A stretch of 64,000 nucleotides of DNA from Alviniconcha marisindica (Eukaryota > Mollusca > Gastropoda > Provannidae): the NCBI GenBank assembly GCA_018857735.1, contig JABMCL010002254.1:124001-188000 (forward strand), written 5' to 3'. Below, one piece after another: positions 11,491-24,490 of this stretch. Every line of letters begins with the position of its first letter. The first letter of the stretch is position 1. Both the position numbers and the translations under genes were made by a program. The notes beneath the pieces were generated by a model. That model was not told the DNA's origin. It saw only the letters and a program-made list of their open reading frames with translations, and made no database searches.

Positions 11491-12390
11491 AGTCCAACAT
11501 TCAACAATGGAATGAAGGGAATGACAGCAGATAGACTTGCAGGGAAAGCAGACATCACAAGTGGCTTGCATCTCAGAAGATGTTAAGTGTTGAGAAGCTT
11601 GAGACAGTACCTTCAGGCATGAAGCCAAAGGCAGCACACTAAGCAATGACCTGGAGGAGAGAGGCATGGGAAGAGGAAGTACTTGATCTTCCTTGAAAGG
11701 ACATGAGAGGGCCGTTATCAGTCAGATGAACATTGGAACTATTTCATAAGCAATGTCTGGGACACTTTGGACAGACAGGGTGGAGTGCACATGGGCATTT
11801 CTGAGCAGATAGATACCATCTTGAACTGACATGTTGGACTACTGGCATGTACCGGTTTGATGTGAGGAGGCAAACAAAGGAAGTCCTATATATACATGCT
11901 TCATGACTCCATATACCATCTCTTGTTCATTGAAAACACTACATTTAAAATATTAGAGTACACACATTCAGCTATTTTCAAAAAGGCATGTCTGCAACTA
12001 TCCCGGCTGGAGTTTAGAATCCAGTTGTTTAAAAAAAAATGAAACTGCAAATTTCTTATTTTTGAAAATATGAAGAAGAAAAAAAGGTACTGATTTTCAA
12101 TGGTTTTGTATTCATAGTTTTTGCAGTCCAAGTTTGGCACACTTCAGTGTTGGAAGTGTGAAAGGTTCAGACCGCTCTTTGGTGTTGGAGGTGCAAACAT
12201 TTTGGGAGTGCTCTGCAGTGTCAGATGTGTCTGAAAGTTCTGGAATTACTGTAAACATGTACTTTAGGTGCAGTGTATGGCAGGCCCACATTTTAGATGT
12301 GATTATTGTGTTTGACACCTGCAACACCCAGCTGCTGAAGTAAAGAGAAAGGTTTTAAGAAAGGTTTTGAACCATGAGAGAGAACTCTTA
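11491..12390. other. Unassigned sequence
   Basis: No repeat, exon or motif is recognised here. Confidence 0.5.
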
Positions 12391-15096
12391 AAGGGCTTGT
12401 AAAGGCAGTTTTTGTTTGCAACGGAACGCTGAAAATCGACCCAATTATGAAAGTCTAGTGCATAACATGACCCGGCTTTAAATCTAATAAAATGTAAATG
12501 CCATGAAAGTAAGTATGTTTACGAAGGAAGAAATGCATGCCGATCAGGCCGAATTTCGTCTGCTTAGTTGTTTTAATCTCGAAATACGCGCGAGATCCGT
12601 GACGCAGGTCTCTGACGTCACAAACAGACCACTGGGGCGAATGGCGAATGAGGCGCGTTTTCACCATCAATCGGTCCACAACGAAAATGCCACGCGAATG
12701 TGCGGCCGTGGGATGCGCAGAGCTGCAGACCAAAGGGTCGTTGTTTTCCTTTCACACCATCCCGAAAGTTAGCAGTCGAAGGAAGCTTCATCCTTGGAGA
12801 TTCGAACTGGAAATTGTACCAAGTCGGTTACCCTGTGGACACCCACGCAGACATGATTTTTTTACTAAAGGTATCGGTCACGCATCGCCCGGCTTTCGCT
12901 AGGTTGATCCTTGGTAGATGGAAGGAACGGTCTCTTCGGATGAAACCTCCGTCCTTGCCAATTCAACAAGGAATATATCCAGACCGACAAAAGGACTCTG
13001 AAATACATTTTGACACCTTGGCACCGGCAGTGCAAAGATTAAAATTAAAAAAGGGGAAAACCCTTTTTCACAAGAAACCCTCCAGAAAAAGAAAGGGACA
13101 TCAACAAAAGAGGCAAATGAACACACAAATCCGGCTCAGCAAGAATGAACTCGTAATAAATGCAGAAGAAGAAGGGAGAGAAAGAAAACAAACAATAAAC
13201 AAATGGACATGGTAAACACGGAGAAAAGAAAGGAAAAACAAGAGGTACAACTATTAAACTACCAACAAATACCCCTGCCTTGTCTAAGAAACAAAACAAA
13301 AGCGAGGCAAAAAATTAATGAAAACAACCAAGAGAAAAGTAAAAGCTGAAGGTAAACAGAAACTCGGCTGGCCTGTGCCGCGCCGAAGCCACGGCACCAT
13401 TCGGTCGACATCGCAGTTTGTCCCTAATATGCTCTTTAGCATCTGAGAACATTAAGAAAGAAAGAAGGCAAAGACAGTAAGTCTAGCACGAATGCCTACA
13501 GCAGAAAAGGCCGTGTAAGTAAGAAACAAATGCCTGTGACAAAAAAGAAAAAAAGAACAGACCACAAATGCCTTGGCAAAGAAAGAAAGACCAAACCACA
13601 AATGTTGATGGAAAACGAAAAATGGCTGCCTTAATCAGGCAAGCAAACAGCTGACAACAAATGACAAAACAGCTGAAACCACCTCCGCCAAAAACGCAAA
13701 CGGTGGCCTACCTGCAAACATAAGGTGGAAAAAACACCACCAAATCACAACAGTTTAATAGACTACTGTCTGCAACAAATGAGTGGACGACTACATTGAC
13801 TACATTTGTTGCAGCCATAAGAGCACAGAGCAAAAATAACTGACTGTGCCGACAAACAGATGGAAAGCCAAATTAACCATAACTAACATGAATCTTAACT
13901 AACCCCCCACTAACCCGGCTTCCATCTAGAAAAATAAAGGCTGCAGACTGATAAAGCAAATCGCTAATCAGGACTACCGATGACAAAGCATCGGGATGTA
14001 AACAAATGCAGACGGCGAAAAGAGAAATGCAAAATGGCTGCCCTAATCAGGCAAGCTAACAAGCGGGTACGAAATGGCCAATAAACCAGAGATAAAAAAG
14101 AAAAGAAAGGACGCATGGTGGAAAAGAAGAGAAAACAAAACAACACTTTCTGAAAAGAAAGAGGAGGCAAGAAACGCCAGCGAGCAACGACTGAGACAAA
14201 GGCTGAATACACGTAATCCCGCGTGTACACGATACAATCCATTCAGCCGACAACAACACGGCAGGGCAACAGACGCTCACGAACCACACAAAGAAAGAAT
14301 GAGCGGTTCGTTAAACATCGAGACTACCCCCCTCACTCGTACATCGTAAACGAACGATATAACTCGAGAAACAAAAGGGCAAGCCAAGAGAAAAAATGAA
14401 TGGCAAGAACCGGCAGCCTAGCCCAACCCCAAACCCTAACCCAGGGAGGCCACGAAATCGCTAGTCTATTGAACTAGAACGAACAAACCTTTTTCATCGT
14501 TACATTATGATGAAACAAACAAGGCTAAACTGGGAAAATAAAATAAAAGGCAGGCCCCCTGATGAGGTCTAGCCTGTAGTCACGAAAGCTAAACACAACG
14601 AAAAAGACCGAAACGCCACGCACCTAACAAGGCTTGAGAAAGATGAAACAACAAGGGGGAATAAACAAAGGCCCAACTACTGAAAAGGAGTTTCATCCCT
14701 ATATGTTGTTTAGAAATCCTCTTTATATTATTTGAACTGGACATTTTTCCAAGTCGGTTGCCCTGTGGACACTCACACAGACCCGACTTCCACGTTTGGT
14801 TGCGGGTCTGTTTGTGACGTCATGCTGCCCGACCGTTGACCTTTAGCTTAAAATAGCTCTCGCGGAATCTCGCATTCAAAATGGCGCTGGTTTTGAAACG
14901 TTCAGTTGACCGTATTTTCCGACCTTTTTGCCAAAAATAAACGCATTACAAACCTAGTCGAGGCCTGAAAAAGTTTTAAACAAGTGAGTAATAGACTGTT
15001 TCTTCTCTTCGAACGTTAGTACGGACCTATATGTTGTTTTGAAACAATTTGGAGTGATTTTGTGGCCCGAAACTGCCTTTGTGACAGGCCCTTGAA
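12391..15096. mobile_element. DNA-transposon relic with THAP-like finger, about 2.7 kb
   Basis: The ends are imperfect inverted repeats. The left end begins AAGGGCTTGTAAAGGCAGTTT (12391). The right end, read on the minus strand from about 15093, is AAGGGCCTGTCACAAAGGCA, continuing GTTT. A second inverted pair lies further in: 'tgacgtcacaaacagacc' at about 12616 and its reverse complement at about 14806. The interior is A-rich and mostly non-coding, with an internal direct repeat (aaatggctgcc..taatcaggcaagc at about 13620 and 14032). A THAP-like start lies at 12687. I see no clear target-site duplication. THAP plus inverted ends fits the P-element group or other THAP-bearing DNA transposons; the superfamily is not settled. 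Confidence 0.6.
12687..12773 (+). pseudogene. THAP-type zinc-finger N-terminal fragment
   Basis: ATG at 12687 opens MPRECAAVGC followed by a spacer and FSFHTIPK. That is the start of the C2CH THAP DNA-binding finger (MPxxCxAxGC...FHxxP). The open frame continues past 12773 to about 12900, but the remaining THAP residues (Trp, CSxHF) are not recognisable in it. The fragment lies inside the inverted-repeat-bounded element at 12391-15096, so I read it as transposase debris and not a host gene. An intron or a frameshift could equally break it. Confidence 0.5.
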
Positions 15097-15154
15097 ATTT
15101 CTATCTTGCACAAGAAAGTGTTTTTTTATTTGAACTGGAATGAAGAGTGCAAGG

Positions 15155-16503
15155 AGTGTATGTAGAGACATGATGACAGGTATGGTGGCAGGGTATGCAG
15201 AGAGGGTGACAGGTATGGTGGCAGGGTATGCAGACAGGGTGACAGGTATGGTGGCAGGGTATGCAGAGACATGATGACGGGTGTGGTGGCAGGGTATGTA
15301 GAGACATGACAGGTATGGTGGCAGGGTATGCAGAGACATGATGAGAGGTATGCAGAGACATGATGACAGGTATGGTGGCAGGGTATGCAGACAGGGTGAC
15401 AGGTATGGTGGCAGGGTATGCAGACGGGTGACAGGTATGGTGGCAGGGTATGCAGACATGATGACAGGTATGGTGGCAGGGTATGTAGAGACATGATGAC
15501 AGGTATGGTGGCAGGGTATGCAGAGACATGATGAGAGGTATGCAGAGACATGATGACAGGTATGGTGGCAGGGTATGCAGAGACATGGTGGCAGGGTATA
15601 CAGACATGATGACGGGTATGGTGGCAGGGTATGCAGAGACATGATGAGAGGTATGCAGAGACATGATGACAGGTATGTGGCAGGGTATGCAGAGACATGA
15701 TGACAGGTATTGTGGCAGGGTATGCAGAGACATGATGACAGGTATGATGAGGTATTGCAGAGCTGTGACAGGCAATGAGTGGTGGCAGGGTGCATATGAC
15801 AGTGGGCAGATGACAGCATGGTGGCAGGGTATGCAGAGACATGATGACAGGTATGGTGGCAGGGTATACAGAGACATGATGACAGGTATGGTGGCAGGGT
15901 ATGCAGACATGATGACAGGTATGGTGGCAGGGTATGCAGACATGATGACAGGTATGGTGGCAGGGTATACAGAGACATGATGACAGGTATGGTGGCAGGG
16001 TATACAGAGACATGATGACAGGTATGGTGGCAGGGTATGCAGACATGATGACAGGTATGGTGGCAGGGTATGCAGACATGATGACAGGTATGGTGGCAGG
16101 GTATGCAGAGACATGATGACAGGTATGGTGGCAGGGTATGCAGAGACATGATGACAGGTATGGTGGCAGGGTATCAGAGACATGATGACAGGTATGGTGG
16201 CAGGGTATGCAGACAGATGACAGGTATGGTGGCAGGGTATGCAGAGACATGATGACAGGTATGGTGGCAGGGTATCAGAGACATGATGACAGGTATGGTG
16301 GCAGGGTATGCGAGACATGATGACAGGTATGGTGGCAGGGTATGCAGAGACATGATGACAGGTATGGTGGCAGGGTATCAGAGCATGTGACAGGTATGGT
16401 GGCAGGGTATGCAGACATGGTGACAGGTATGGTAGCAGGGTATGCAGAGACATGATGGGTATGGTGGCAGGATATACAGAGACATGATGACGGGTATGGT
16501 GGC
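15155..16503. repeat. Minisatellite, 35-bp unit, about 38 copies
   Basis: The unit is 'ggtatggtggcagggtatgc' plus 'agagacatgatgaca', with frequent short variants. All minus-strand frames stay open for 370-450 codons because the unit lacks stops. The protein-like strings (HTLPPYLSS and similar) are artefacts. The right end runs directly into the 3' part of a decayed LINE (16504 onward), so the array apparently expanded from LINE-adjacent sequence. Confidence 0.95.
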
Positions 16504-17530
16504 AGCTAGGGTACCACCCAAGAAGCAGAAAACAAAGGTGGCTATCTTTAAAATAATCCTTTCTTTAACTGGCAGCCAATGAAATGTTTTGAGCAGTGGT
16601 CTAAGATGTTCCTGTTGGCTTTTGCGAAAAACAACCTTGACCGTGTGGTTTTGAACTTTCTGCAGCATGTACATCTGATCACAGTTGATGTCAATGAGCA
16701 GAGTTGTAGTAGTCCAACTGATTGAGAACAAAACATCAGCTGAGCAATAGCTTGCATTGTTAGCTGGTGGCAGACAGAGCTAATTCTTCTGATCTTTAAT
16801 ATGCTGAACAACTGATGTGGTCAATACATGGCCTTTGAAGGAAATGTCATGACTGCCAATTAACTCTCAAGTGGTTATCTTGTGACACGCTGGCTCTTAT
16901 ACGAGATCCAGCCAAAGGAGCTCCAGTTTTGTCATTATTCAGCTTTAGCCTATTACCAGTCATCCATCTCCAGACAGTCAACACACTGCTCAACAGTTGT
17001 CAACAGTCGGTGAATGAAAGTCAGATGGACTTGAAGACTGGTGATGTGGAGTATCATCAGCAAATGTGTGCTGACCGCACCTGCTTTGAGAAATGACTTC
17101 AGACTGGTTGAATGTACACAATAAAGACTGCTGGACCCAAGAGCCTTGAGGAACCCCATAGTGAAGCTTCTTTGGGGAAGAGATGCAACCACTGACTCTT
17201 ACAGCCTGGAGACAAGTATGATGAAAACCTCTCAAGGGCCTTGCCAGATATGCCAAACATGTCATGCAACCATGCGAGGAGAATGCAAGGAGAATCCAAC
17301 CTATCAAACATGCTGACGGTATGGTGGAGGTATAAGAGACGGACAGTATGGTGGCATGCAGACACTACCAAGAAGCAGTATCAAGACATAAGGAGTGGCA
17401 TCTTTACAAATACATCTGATGTGCATTGTAACTGCAGCATGAAAGTTACAAAGTAATAAGATAATCTTTATTATGCCTGATGACCTTTTTGACATCGCAA
17501 GAATGTTCCAGTTGGTAAATCTCATCAGTT
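16504..17530 (-). mobile_element. Decayed non-LTR retrotransposon fragment (second family)
   Basis: Minus-strand fragments in conserved order: 'LHDMFGISGKALERFSSYLS' (about 17235-17290), the 'YGVPQGS' RT motif (about 17150), a degraded FADD (about 17060), then 'TFHWLPVKERI' and 'KIATFVF' near the 3' end (about 16540-16600). Frames are broken several times. The LHWLPV block is typical of LINE C-termini in metazoa. A string at 17350-17460 resembles the 3' end of the same element again, with a stray copy of the neighbouring minisatellite unit at 17315-17360. Confidence 0.75.
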
Positions 17531-17689
17531 TATGCTAACTGTTGGCACATGTACATCTGCACCTTATGCAAGTGCAATGTATGATTCAACTTTGAGCAAA
17601 ACTCGTGACCTTTGTGCAAGGTCAGCAGATATTCTGCTGAACACATAGTAACCTAGTGGATACACAGAATGTCAGCTGAACTCAAGTTA

Positions 17690-18070
17690 ACATAGACCAG
17701 CTAAGTTAGCTTGTAACCTGTAACCTTATGCGAGCAAGACTCAGCTAAGTTAGCTGGAACCTGTAACCTTATGCGAGCAACGCTCAGCTAAGTTAGCTGG
17801 TAACCTTATGCGAGCAGACGCTCAGCTAAGTTAGCTGTAACCTGTAATCCTTATGCAAGCAAGACTACTGGCTGAAGGCTTAGCTGGAATGCTGAACCAC
17901 TTTGAGATAACCCATAGTGACCAAGGCTTGGCTGGAACCTGTCAACCTTATGAAGAATAACCAAGGGCCAAGTTAGCTGGAACCTTGTAACCTTATGCAA
18001 GCAGACTCAGCTAGTTGCTGGAACCTTAACCTTATGCGAGCAAGACTCAGCTAAGTTAGCTGTAACTCGC
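17690..18070. repeat. Degenerate tandem array, about 40-bp unit
   Basis: Recurrent 'ctcagctaagttagctg' and 'aaccttatgcgagcaa' in about 8-9 poorly conserved copies. Much older or less homogenised than the other arrays. Confidence 0.75.
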
Positions 18071-19164
18071 TTTAGCACTTGGTTGAAAGCTCACTGAAAT
18101 AGCTGAACTCATTAGAATAAATAGCCGGCTTTTCCCCCCCCGAAACCTCCTCTAACCTCTCTGGAAAGGGACCAAGACCACTGCACTTCCCGGTTCTGAT
18201 CAGATTTGAGACACCATGCGCTATTCTCGCTCTCTGAGCAGACCACTGCACTTGCATGTGCTCTACACGAGTGCAGCCTTATAGCGCGTTTTTTGAATAT
18301 CCACCAAAGTGGTGTACTTACAACGCTGGCAGGGCTGGTGCCACATAAAACTGCTGCCATCTCGGCGCAAGTTCTGTGTACACCATACAACCATGCACCA
18401 TGTCACTTCATGCAAAGCCACATATGTAAGGTGTATGCGTGTTTAGCTGTAACCTGCCACCTGCACCTTTGGCAGAATAACGGGATCTTTTACGTGCAAC
18501 TGCAGTAACACGGGGGTGGAACGGATACCAAAATTAGTTTTCCTTGTGGTTTGAAGGGAGAATCTTGACATTGCAACAAGACTAATTGTTCTGCCATCCC
18601 AAATACTAGGGATGTGTGACTACTAACTGCATCAAAGAAAGAAAATGAACTGGTGTGGATATGTGAAACTTGAATGGATGTGGATATGTGAAACTAAATG
18701 GATGCGGATATGTGAAACTGCATCAAAGAAGGAAAACGAACAGGTGTGGGTGTCTGATACAAACTACACCAAACTGAACAAATGTAGATGTCATGTGTGA
18801 TGCTAATTGCACCAAACAAAGAAAATAAATGGATGTCAATAAAACTGTGTCAAAGAAAGACAGTTAGCAAAACTAACCACAACAGTCCCCACACTAACCC
18901 TTCTCCAAAACACACTTCAGCATTCACATTATAAAAGTTTATTTACACAAAATTTAATGAACATTTTACACATCACACTGACTGAGTCAATTACAAAAAC
19001 ACATCACAGTTTAAGGTCTGTGCCTACTAAATAATTATATGAAAACTTGTGCATCTGTAGGTGTTGCTATCATTCATACTTCTGGGAGTGACACCAATAT
19101 CCATCTGAAGAGATGTGTTGCTGCTGGTTTTGCAGTAACAAACAAATAGACAATTTCTCTTCAA
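18071..19164. other. Unassigned sequence with dispersed-repeat traces
   Basis: Contains 'ataacgggatcttttacgtg' and 'cacgggggtggaacggatac' (about 18476-18527), which look like a dispersed repeat of molluscs from memory. Short near-repeats (atggatgtggatatgtgaaa) lie at about 18640-18720. No coding exon is seen. Confidence 0.4.
18938..18943 (-). promoter_or_regulatory. Candidate SEC23 polyadenylation signal
   Basis: AATAAA on the minus strand, about 2.6 kb past the SEC23 stop codon, in an AT-rich setting. Another AATAAA lies at 19841-19846. Without transcript data I cannot say which, if either, ends the SEC23 mRNA. Confidence 0.25.
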
Positions 19165-19430
19165 CAAGGTCAGTGGTGTACTGTTTTCCACAGAGCACAA
19201 ACAAGGTCAGTGGTGTACTGTTTTCCACAGAGCACAAACAAGGTCAGTGGTGTACTGTTTTCCACAGAGCTCAAACAAGGTCAGTGGTGTACTGTTTTCC
19301 ACAGAGCACAAACAAGGTCAGTGGTGTACTGTTTTCCACAGAGCACAAACAAGGTCAGTGGTGTACTGTTTTCCACAGAGCACAAACAAGGTCAGTGGTG
19401 TACTGTTTTCCACAGAGCACAAACAAGGTC
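19163..19430. repeat. Minisatellite, 37-bp unit, about 7 copies
   Basis: The unit 'aaacaaggtcagtggtgtac' plus 'tgttttccacagagcac' is nearly invariant. It lies in the probable SEC23 3' UTR or just past it. The period is not divisible by 3, so each open frame reads through all three phases. Confidence 0.95.
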
Positions 19431-21304
19431 TGAAAGTTGATGTATATATTTTTGGAGTAGCAACCTATAACGCTGACTATAAACATGATGTGATGGCATA
19501 TGAACTCTAAACCTTAAAACATACCATGATAGCCAAGTTCCACAGGTTTTCAGTTGAAACACACCCTGACAGTTATATTACACAGGCTTTCAGTACACAG
19601 GCTTTCAGTACACAGGCTTTGAGTCGAAACACACCATGACAGTCATATTCTCACACTTTTAATTGAAACAAACCACGAGTCATATTCACAGGCTTTTAAT
19701 TGAAACACACCATGACAGTCACATTTCACAGGTTTTCACACTGTCAAACAGCAGCAAAGAGACTTGCTCAGATTAGAAACATGAAACCCATTCCATTCTG
19801 TATCAATAACCAAAATTACACATACAAAGTGTAGTGTAAATTTATTAAAAACAAAAATAAAGGAAAGGAAAGAAGAGCAAAATGTGCCAAACCAGCAACA
19901 ACATGAAAGGTACAGAGGTCTTTACTTCAAAACTTGACTCCAAACCAGAACAAAGGTCACTGACCCTTTCTTTACCAGATCTTGTTCTCAAACACCCTGA
20001 CTGGTTGAGATTTAACTCACAAAATTAAGGCAGCCACATCTTGCCTTTTTGGCTTTGCTTCTCATCACCTTGCATTTTGACTGCACCGTGTTGTGTGCAA
20101 CATGAACTGGATTTCTCCGAGATGCCAGTCCTCTTTTCCTAGAACATCATGGGTACAATGTACATGACTTACAACCCTGTTCTCACTGAGGGGCTCAACA
20201 TTTGGAGAGACAACTTTGACTTGGGTATGAGTCTTGGCTGTCTGGGGTTTTCATGGAAAATTCTCGCCTCTCCTGATGACAAGACTGTCTGAAAGACTTC
20301 TTGCGCTGATACCTGCGCCATGCACAGATGCCAGTGACTACACGTGTGGAAGCTACCACACTTCCTCTTCCTCTCTCTAAGCCTGATGCACTGACAACAC
20401 CCACACCCACATGTAACACAACAAGCAATCAACTTTTTGGATTTTGACGGTTTTTTGTTTGCTTTTTGCAGAAATTTGCGATTTCACGGAGGAGTACACT
20501 GCCTGAAGTAGTGCCACATACGGCTGAACAGCTAAAACCCAGTATTAGGGGCATACAAAACAATGTACTATATAAGCATTAGAACTAAGCATGCAATATT
20601 GGTTTCTGTTTGACAGCAAAATGTTAAGTCAACAATTGTGATGTAATCCTCAACCTGCACCAAAATTCACGGCTGTGAGTTGTGACTGAACTGCAGTAAA
20701 CATGGACATGTATCCACCTTTGCAGTGAAGTAGTTGTACAGTGCGACTTCATAGATGTGACCCAAAACTGACCACAGCTGTTCCCCTGCAGATATCGCGG
20801 AAACATCAAGCTTCACATCAAACCAAGAAGACACACAAAACCAACCTGACAGCAGCAATCACCAGTGAAACATCTTGAGCCCATCATGATGCAGCCACTA
20901 CAATTTCTAAATCAAAGAACCTGTACTCACAATTCCTGAGGCAGTTATACATGCATGCATTTGCTGGTGGAATACTGACCCGGTGGTCAGTCCAGTCTTT
21001 AAGTGCACCAGTCCTTGGGGGGGAAAGGATTCAGATGAGTTGATGCATGCCTATACCTGTAACTTAGTGAAGTTAGTACTGTATTACTGAATAATGGGAA
21101 ACTGAATAGATTCAGATGAGTTGATGCATACCTATACCTGTGAGTAACTTAGTGAAGCTAGTACTATATTACTGAATCATGGCAAACTGAATAGGTAAAT
21201 GTGTATTACAAGAAGTTGCCCAATGATAAATAACAGTTGGTTGCACAATCTCCTTATTCTCAGTCAAGGAAGAAGCTGATCTTTGTAGTTGTGTGGACAC
21301 AGAT
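19431..21304. other. Probable SEC23 3' UTR region
   Basis: No exon is recognised. Short degenerate repeats (caggctttcagtacacag; caccatgacagtcatattca) lie at about 19560-19740. A diverged two-copy duplication of about 80 bp (gattcagatgagttgatgca) lies at about 21030-21190. On the minus strand this is the sequence following the SEC23 stop codon and the adjoining array. Confidence 0.4.
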
Positions 21305-21587
21305 GACAGTGGCAGCAGTGCTGTCATGATGGTGACATCAAGTCAAATGATGGTGACAGTGGCAGCAGTGCTGTCGTGATGGCGACATCAAGTCAAATGA
21401 GTGTGACAGTGGCAGCAGTGCTGTCATCGAGGTGACATCAAGTCAAATGACGGTGACAATGGCAGCAGTGCTGTCGTCATGGTGACATCAAGTCAAATGA
21501 GTGTTACAGTGGCAGCAGTGCTGTCATTGAGGTGACATCAAGTCAAATGATGGTGACAGTGGCAGCAGTGCTGTCGTCATGGTGACA

Positions 21588-21590
<3 letters not shown>
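21305..21590. repeat. Minisatellite at the SEC23 stop codon, 50-bp unit
   Basis: About 5.6 copies of 'ggtgacatcaagtcaaatga' plus 'tggtgacagtggcagcagtg' plus 'ctgtcgtcat'. On the minus strand the first copy starts at the SEC23 stop codon: TTGATGTCACC is shared by the coding end and every unit. The 3' UTR therefore begins as a tandem array seeded at the end of the coding region. Confidence 0.9.
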
Positions 21591-22040
<450 letters not shown>

Positions 22041-22201
22041 TAAACTGATGTACATACACTCTCCAGTGGTACATACACTCCATTTCAGGCACACTGTGAC
22101 TGGGCAGCACAGGTGTCTACAGAATCGATTTCTATTCAAAACTGGACATAGTCCTTTGAACCTGAAACTTGCTCAATACATGAACACACATTTACATGTT
22201 A

Positions 22202-22776
22202 AGCCCATTCTTAACTGGGTGAATGTTTGTTTGCCGAACATACTTTGGACAGTTCGATGAATTATGATTCATTTCTTAACTGAACTTTTAGTTTGCCAAA
22301 CATGGATCGGACAGTTTGAAGAATTTACTTGTTCTCAACTGGCTTGTAATGAGATGCAAGCTTCGGCCCGAACTTGCGGCAGACGCGCAGCAGACAGCAT
22401 GATTAAGTCAAGTCAATATACTTTAATCATCCCTCACAGGGTAATTCAACTAACTACTATCTCATTCTGGGTCTCCGAGACAAGGCTGCGCCTCCCACAA
22501 GTCAACAAATAAACAAATTCCCTCCAAAGTGAGTGAATAACCTAGCGACACCCTCATCCATTTTTATTTTTTCTTCATCCACAGGAGAGCTTTGCTCTCA
22601 GCCAATCAGAGGCAATGTTCATTGAATAGGGCGAATGTTCCCAGAACATGTCGAGCGAAGCTTTTTGGACCCCGAATATAGCTTTGACAAATACTTCCAA
22701 CTAGGTTCGCGAAGAAAAGTACACCCAATTAAGAACTAGGTTCGCGAACAAACATTCGCCCAATTAAGAATGGGCT
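22202..22776. mobile_element. MITE, PIF/Harbinger-type, about 575 bp
   Basis: Terminal inverted repeats of about 35 bp. The left end is AGCCCATTCTTAA followed by (C/T)TGGG and GAATGTTTGTT (22202 on); the right end is its reverse complement, ending at 22776. The flanking trinucleotide TTA (22199-22201 and 22777-22779) matches the TWA target preference of Harbinger elements. No transposase is encoded. Inside lies a LINE 3' end-like fragment (22395-22450, minus: AGGGATGATTAAAGTATATT with a TTGAC-type tail). Confidence 0.7.
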
Positions 22777-22779
22777 TTA

Positions 22780-23334
22780 GCCTCAGGTCAGGGTGAACCG
22801 TTATAATCTAAAATGAATGAGGCCAAAGTGCTTGTGTAAAATGAAAACAAGGATTTTTAATGAGTTGCCAACAGTAACTCACCTTGCATATGAGTAAATA
22901 CAAGGTACATAAAAGTACATCCTTAAAACAGGGCTACCCTTCAGTAATACACATACTCTCCATTTCAAGCACACGGGACAACAAGGCTATATCTTCATTA
23001 AAATGTACTGAATTCTTCACTGAAGTGCTCTGAACTCACACGGGGCAACATGGGTATCTCTTCATTAAAATGTGCTGAATTCTTCACTGAAGTGCTTTGA
23101 ACTCTTCATTAACAGTGTTCCTAGTCATTCGCTAAAGTGTTCTGAACTATTCATTAACATGCTTTGTCTTTCTGCATTTCAGAGTTATCATTTCTCTGAA
23201 TGCTGGCAGTTACCTTGGTATTTATTTTCCTTTGGCATAACATGTAAATTTATGCACACAATTCTGACATGCGGTACACACACTCACTATATTGACGCTT
23301 CTGCACTGCCTTTTACTGTCCAACACCACATGGG
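22780..23334. other. SEC23 intron 14, unassigned part
   Basis: Contains short near-repeats ('ttcattaaaatgt.ctgaatt' and 'cttcactgaagtgctctgaa' twice, about 22990-23110). No gene is seen. Confidence 0.5.
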
Positions 23335-23757
23335 GCCCGCCACCCTGCACCCAATTAAATCTCCATCACCTATTACAATGGTGCATGGCACCCAATTAAA
23401 TCTCCATCACCTATTACAATGGTGCATGGCACCCAGTTAAATCTCCATCACCTATTACAATGGTGCATGGCACCCAGTTAAATCTCCATCACCTATTACA
23501 ATGGTGCCTGCCACCCAATTAAATCTCCATCACCTATTACAATGGTGCATGGCACCCAATTAAATCTCCATCACCTATTACAATGGTGCATGGCACCCAG
23601 TTAAATCTCCATCACCTATTACAATGGTGCATGGCACCCAATTAAATCTCCATCACCTATTACAATGGTGCCTTCCACCCTGCCACCCAATTAAATCTCC
23701 ATCACCTATTACAATGGCGCCTGCCACCCAATTAAATCTCCATCACCTATTACTGTA
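23335..23757. repeat. Minisatellite, 41-bp unit, about 10 copies
   Basis: The unit is 'ttaaatctccatcacctatt' plus 'acaatggtgcatggcaccca' plus 'a'. It lies in the SEC23 intron between exons 14 and 15. Confidence 0.95.
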
Positions 23758-24490
23758 TTAGAACTGCATGTCCACACTGGTCAGGGATCGCAAACACTGT
23801 TAACTTGTGTACAGTAAATGCAGTGCCTTGCAAAAAATGTGCACAACCAAATATGCTGCTAGAAAATTGAATATGTGTGTGTGAAGGGGGGGGTGACTGC
23901 ATGAATTTATATGCATTCATTCTGTCTTACCAGTCTTGATTTTAGTGTGTACAATTAACATTTGTTCACCATTTGTCAGGGGACTGAATTTGCAGATTTG
24001 CTGTTTTTTGGCATATTTGCGACCCCTGATGTTGCCTGTGGATGTTCCAGCAGGAAAAGAACTGGAGTCAAACTACGAAGTGGGTGAAAATCTGATGCAA
24101 TGGCAGAACAAACAATGATTAGACCAACGATAAATCCATGGAATGCATTTTCAACCCATCAGTAAACCCTTTGGGGCGACTGCTAAATCAACCTTCTGGG
24201 AAAAACATTTGACTCATCCACATTAAAGGAGAAAAAGAAAGAAACTACAACGACATGTATGAATGACAGATATTGCTTATTCAAACAATTGTTTTTTTGT
24301 CTGTTAATTTTTATCCCAAGAACAACCAAGTTTGTCACTCTCTATGGCAAAATAACCCCTCTTGAGTACCTAGATATTGTAATTGTACGTGACTGTTACT
24401 GCCAATAAACTGTATACAATACAAGCCCAGACTGCTTGCACCAGGTCTGCTTATTACTAACAGTATATCCACACACCCATTTTGCTTGAA
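23758..24490. other. SEC23 intron 14, unassigned part
   Basis: No gene or RNA is supported. An AATAAA near 24404 on the plus strand with a CAATACA run could be another LINE 3' end, but there is no coding part beside it. Confidence 0.4.

Noticed and set aside
15016..16453. Open frames of 374-450 codons with HTLPPYLSS-like periodicity (minus strand)
   Set aside because: Produced by a stop-free 35-bp repeat read in all three phases. No start context, splice sites or domain.
20169..20432. Cys-rich minus-strand frame (CCVTCGCGCCQC)
   Set aside because: No domain spacing, splice site or similarity recognised; it lies in the presumed 3' UTR.
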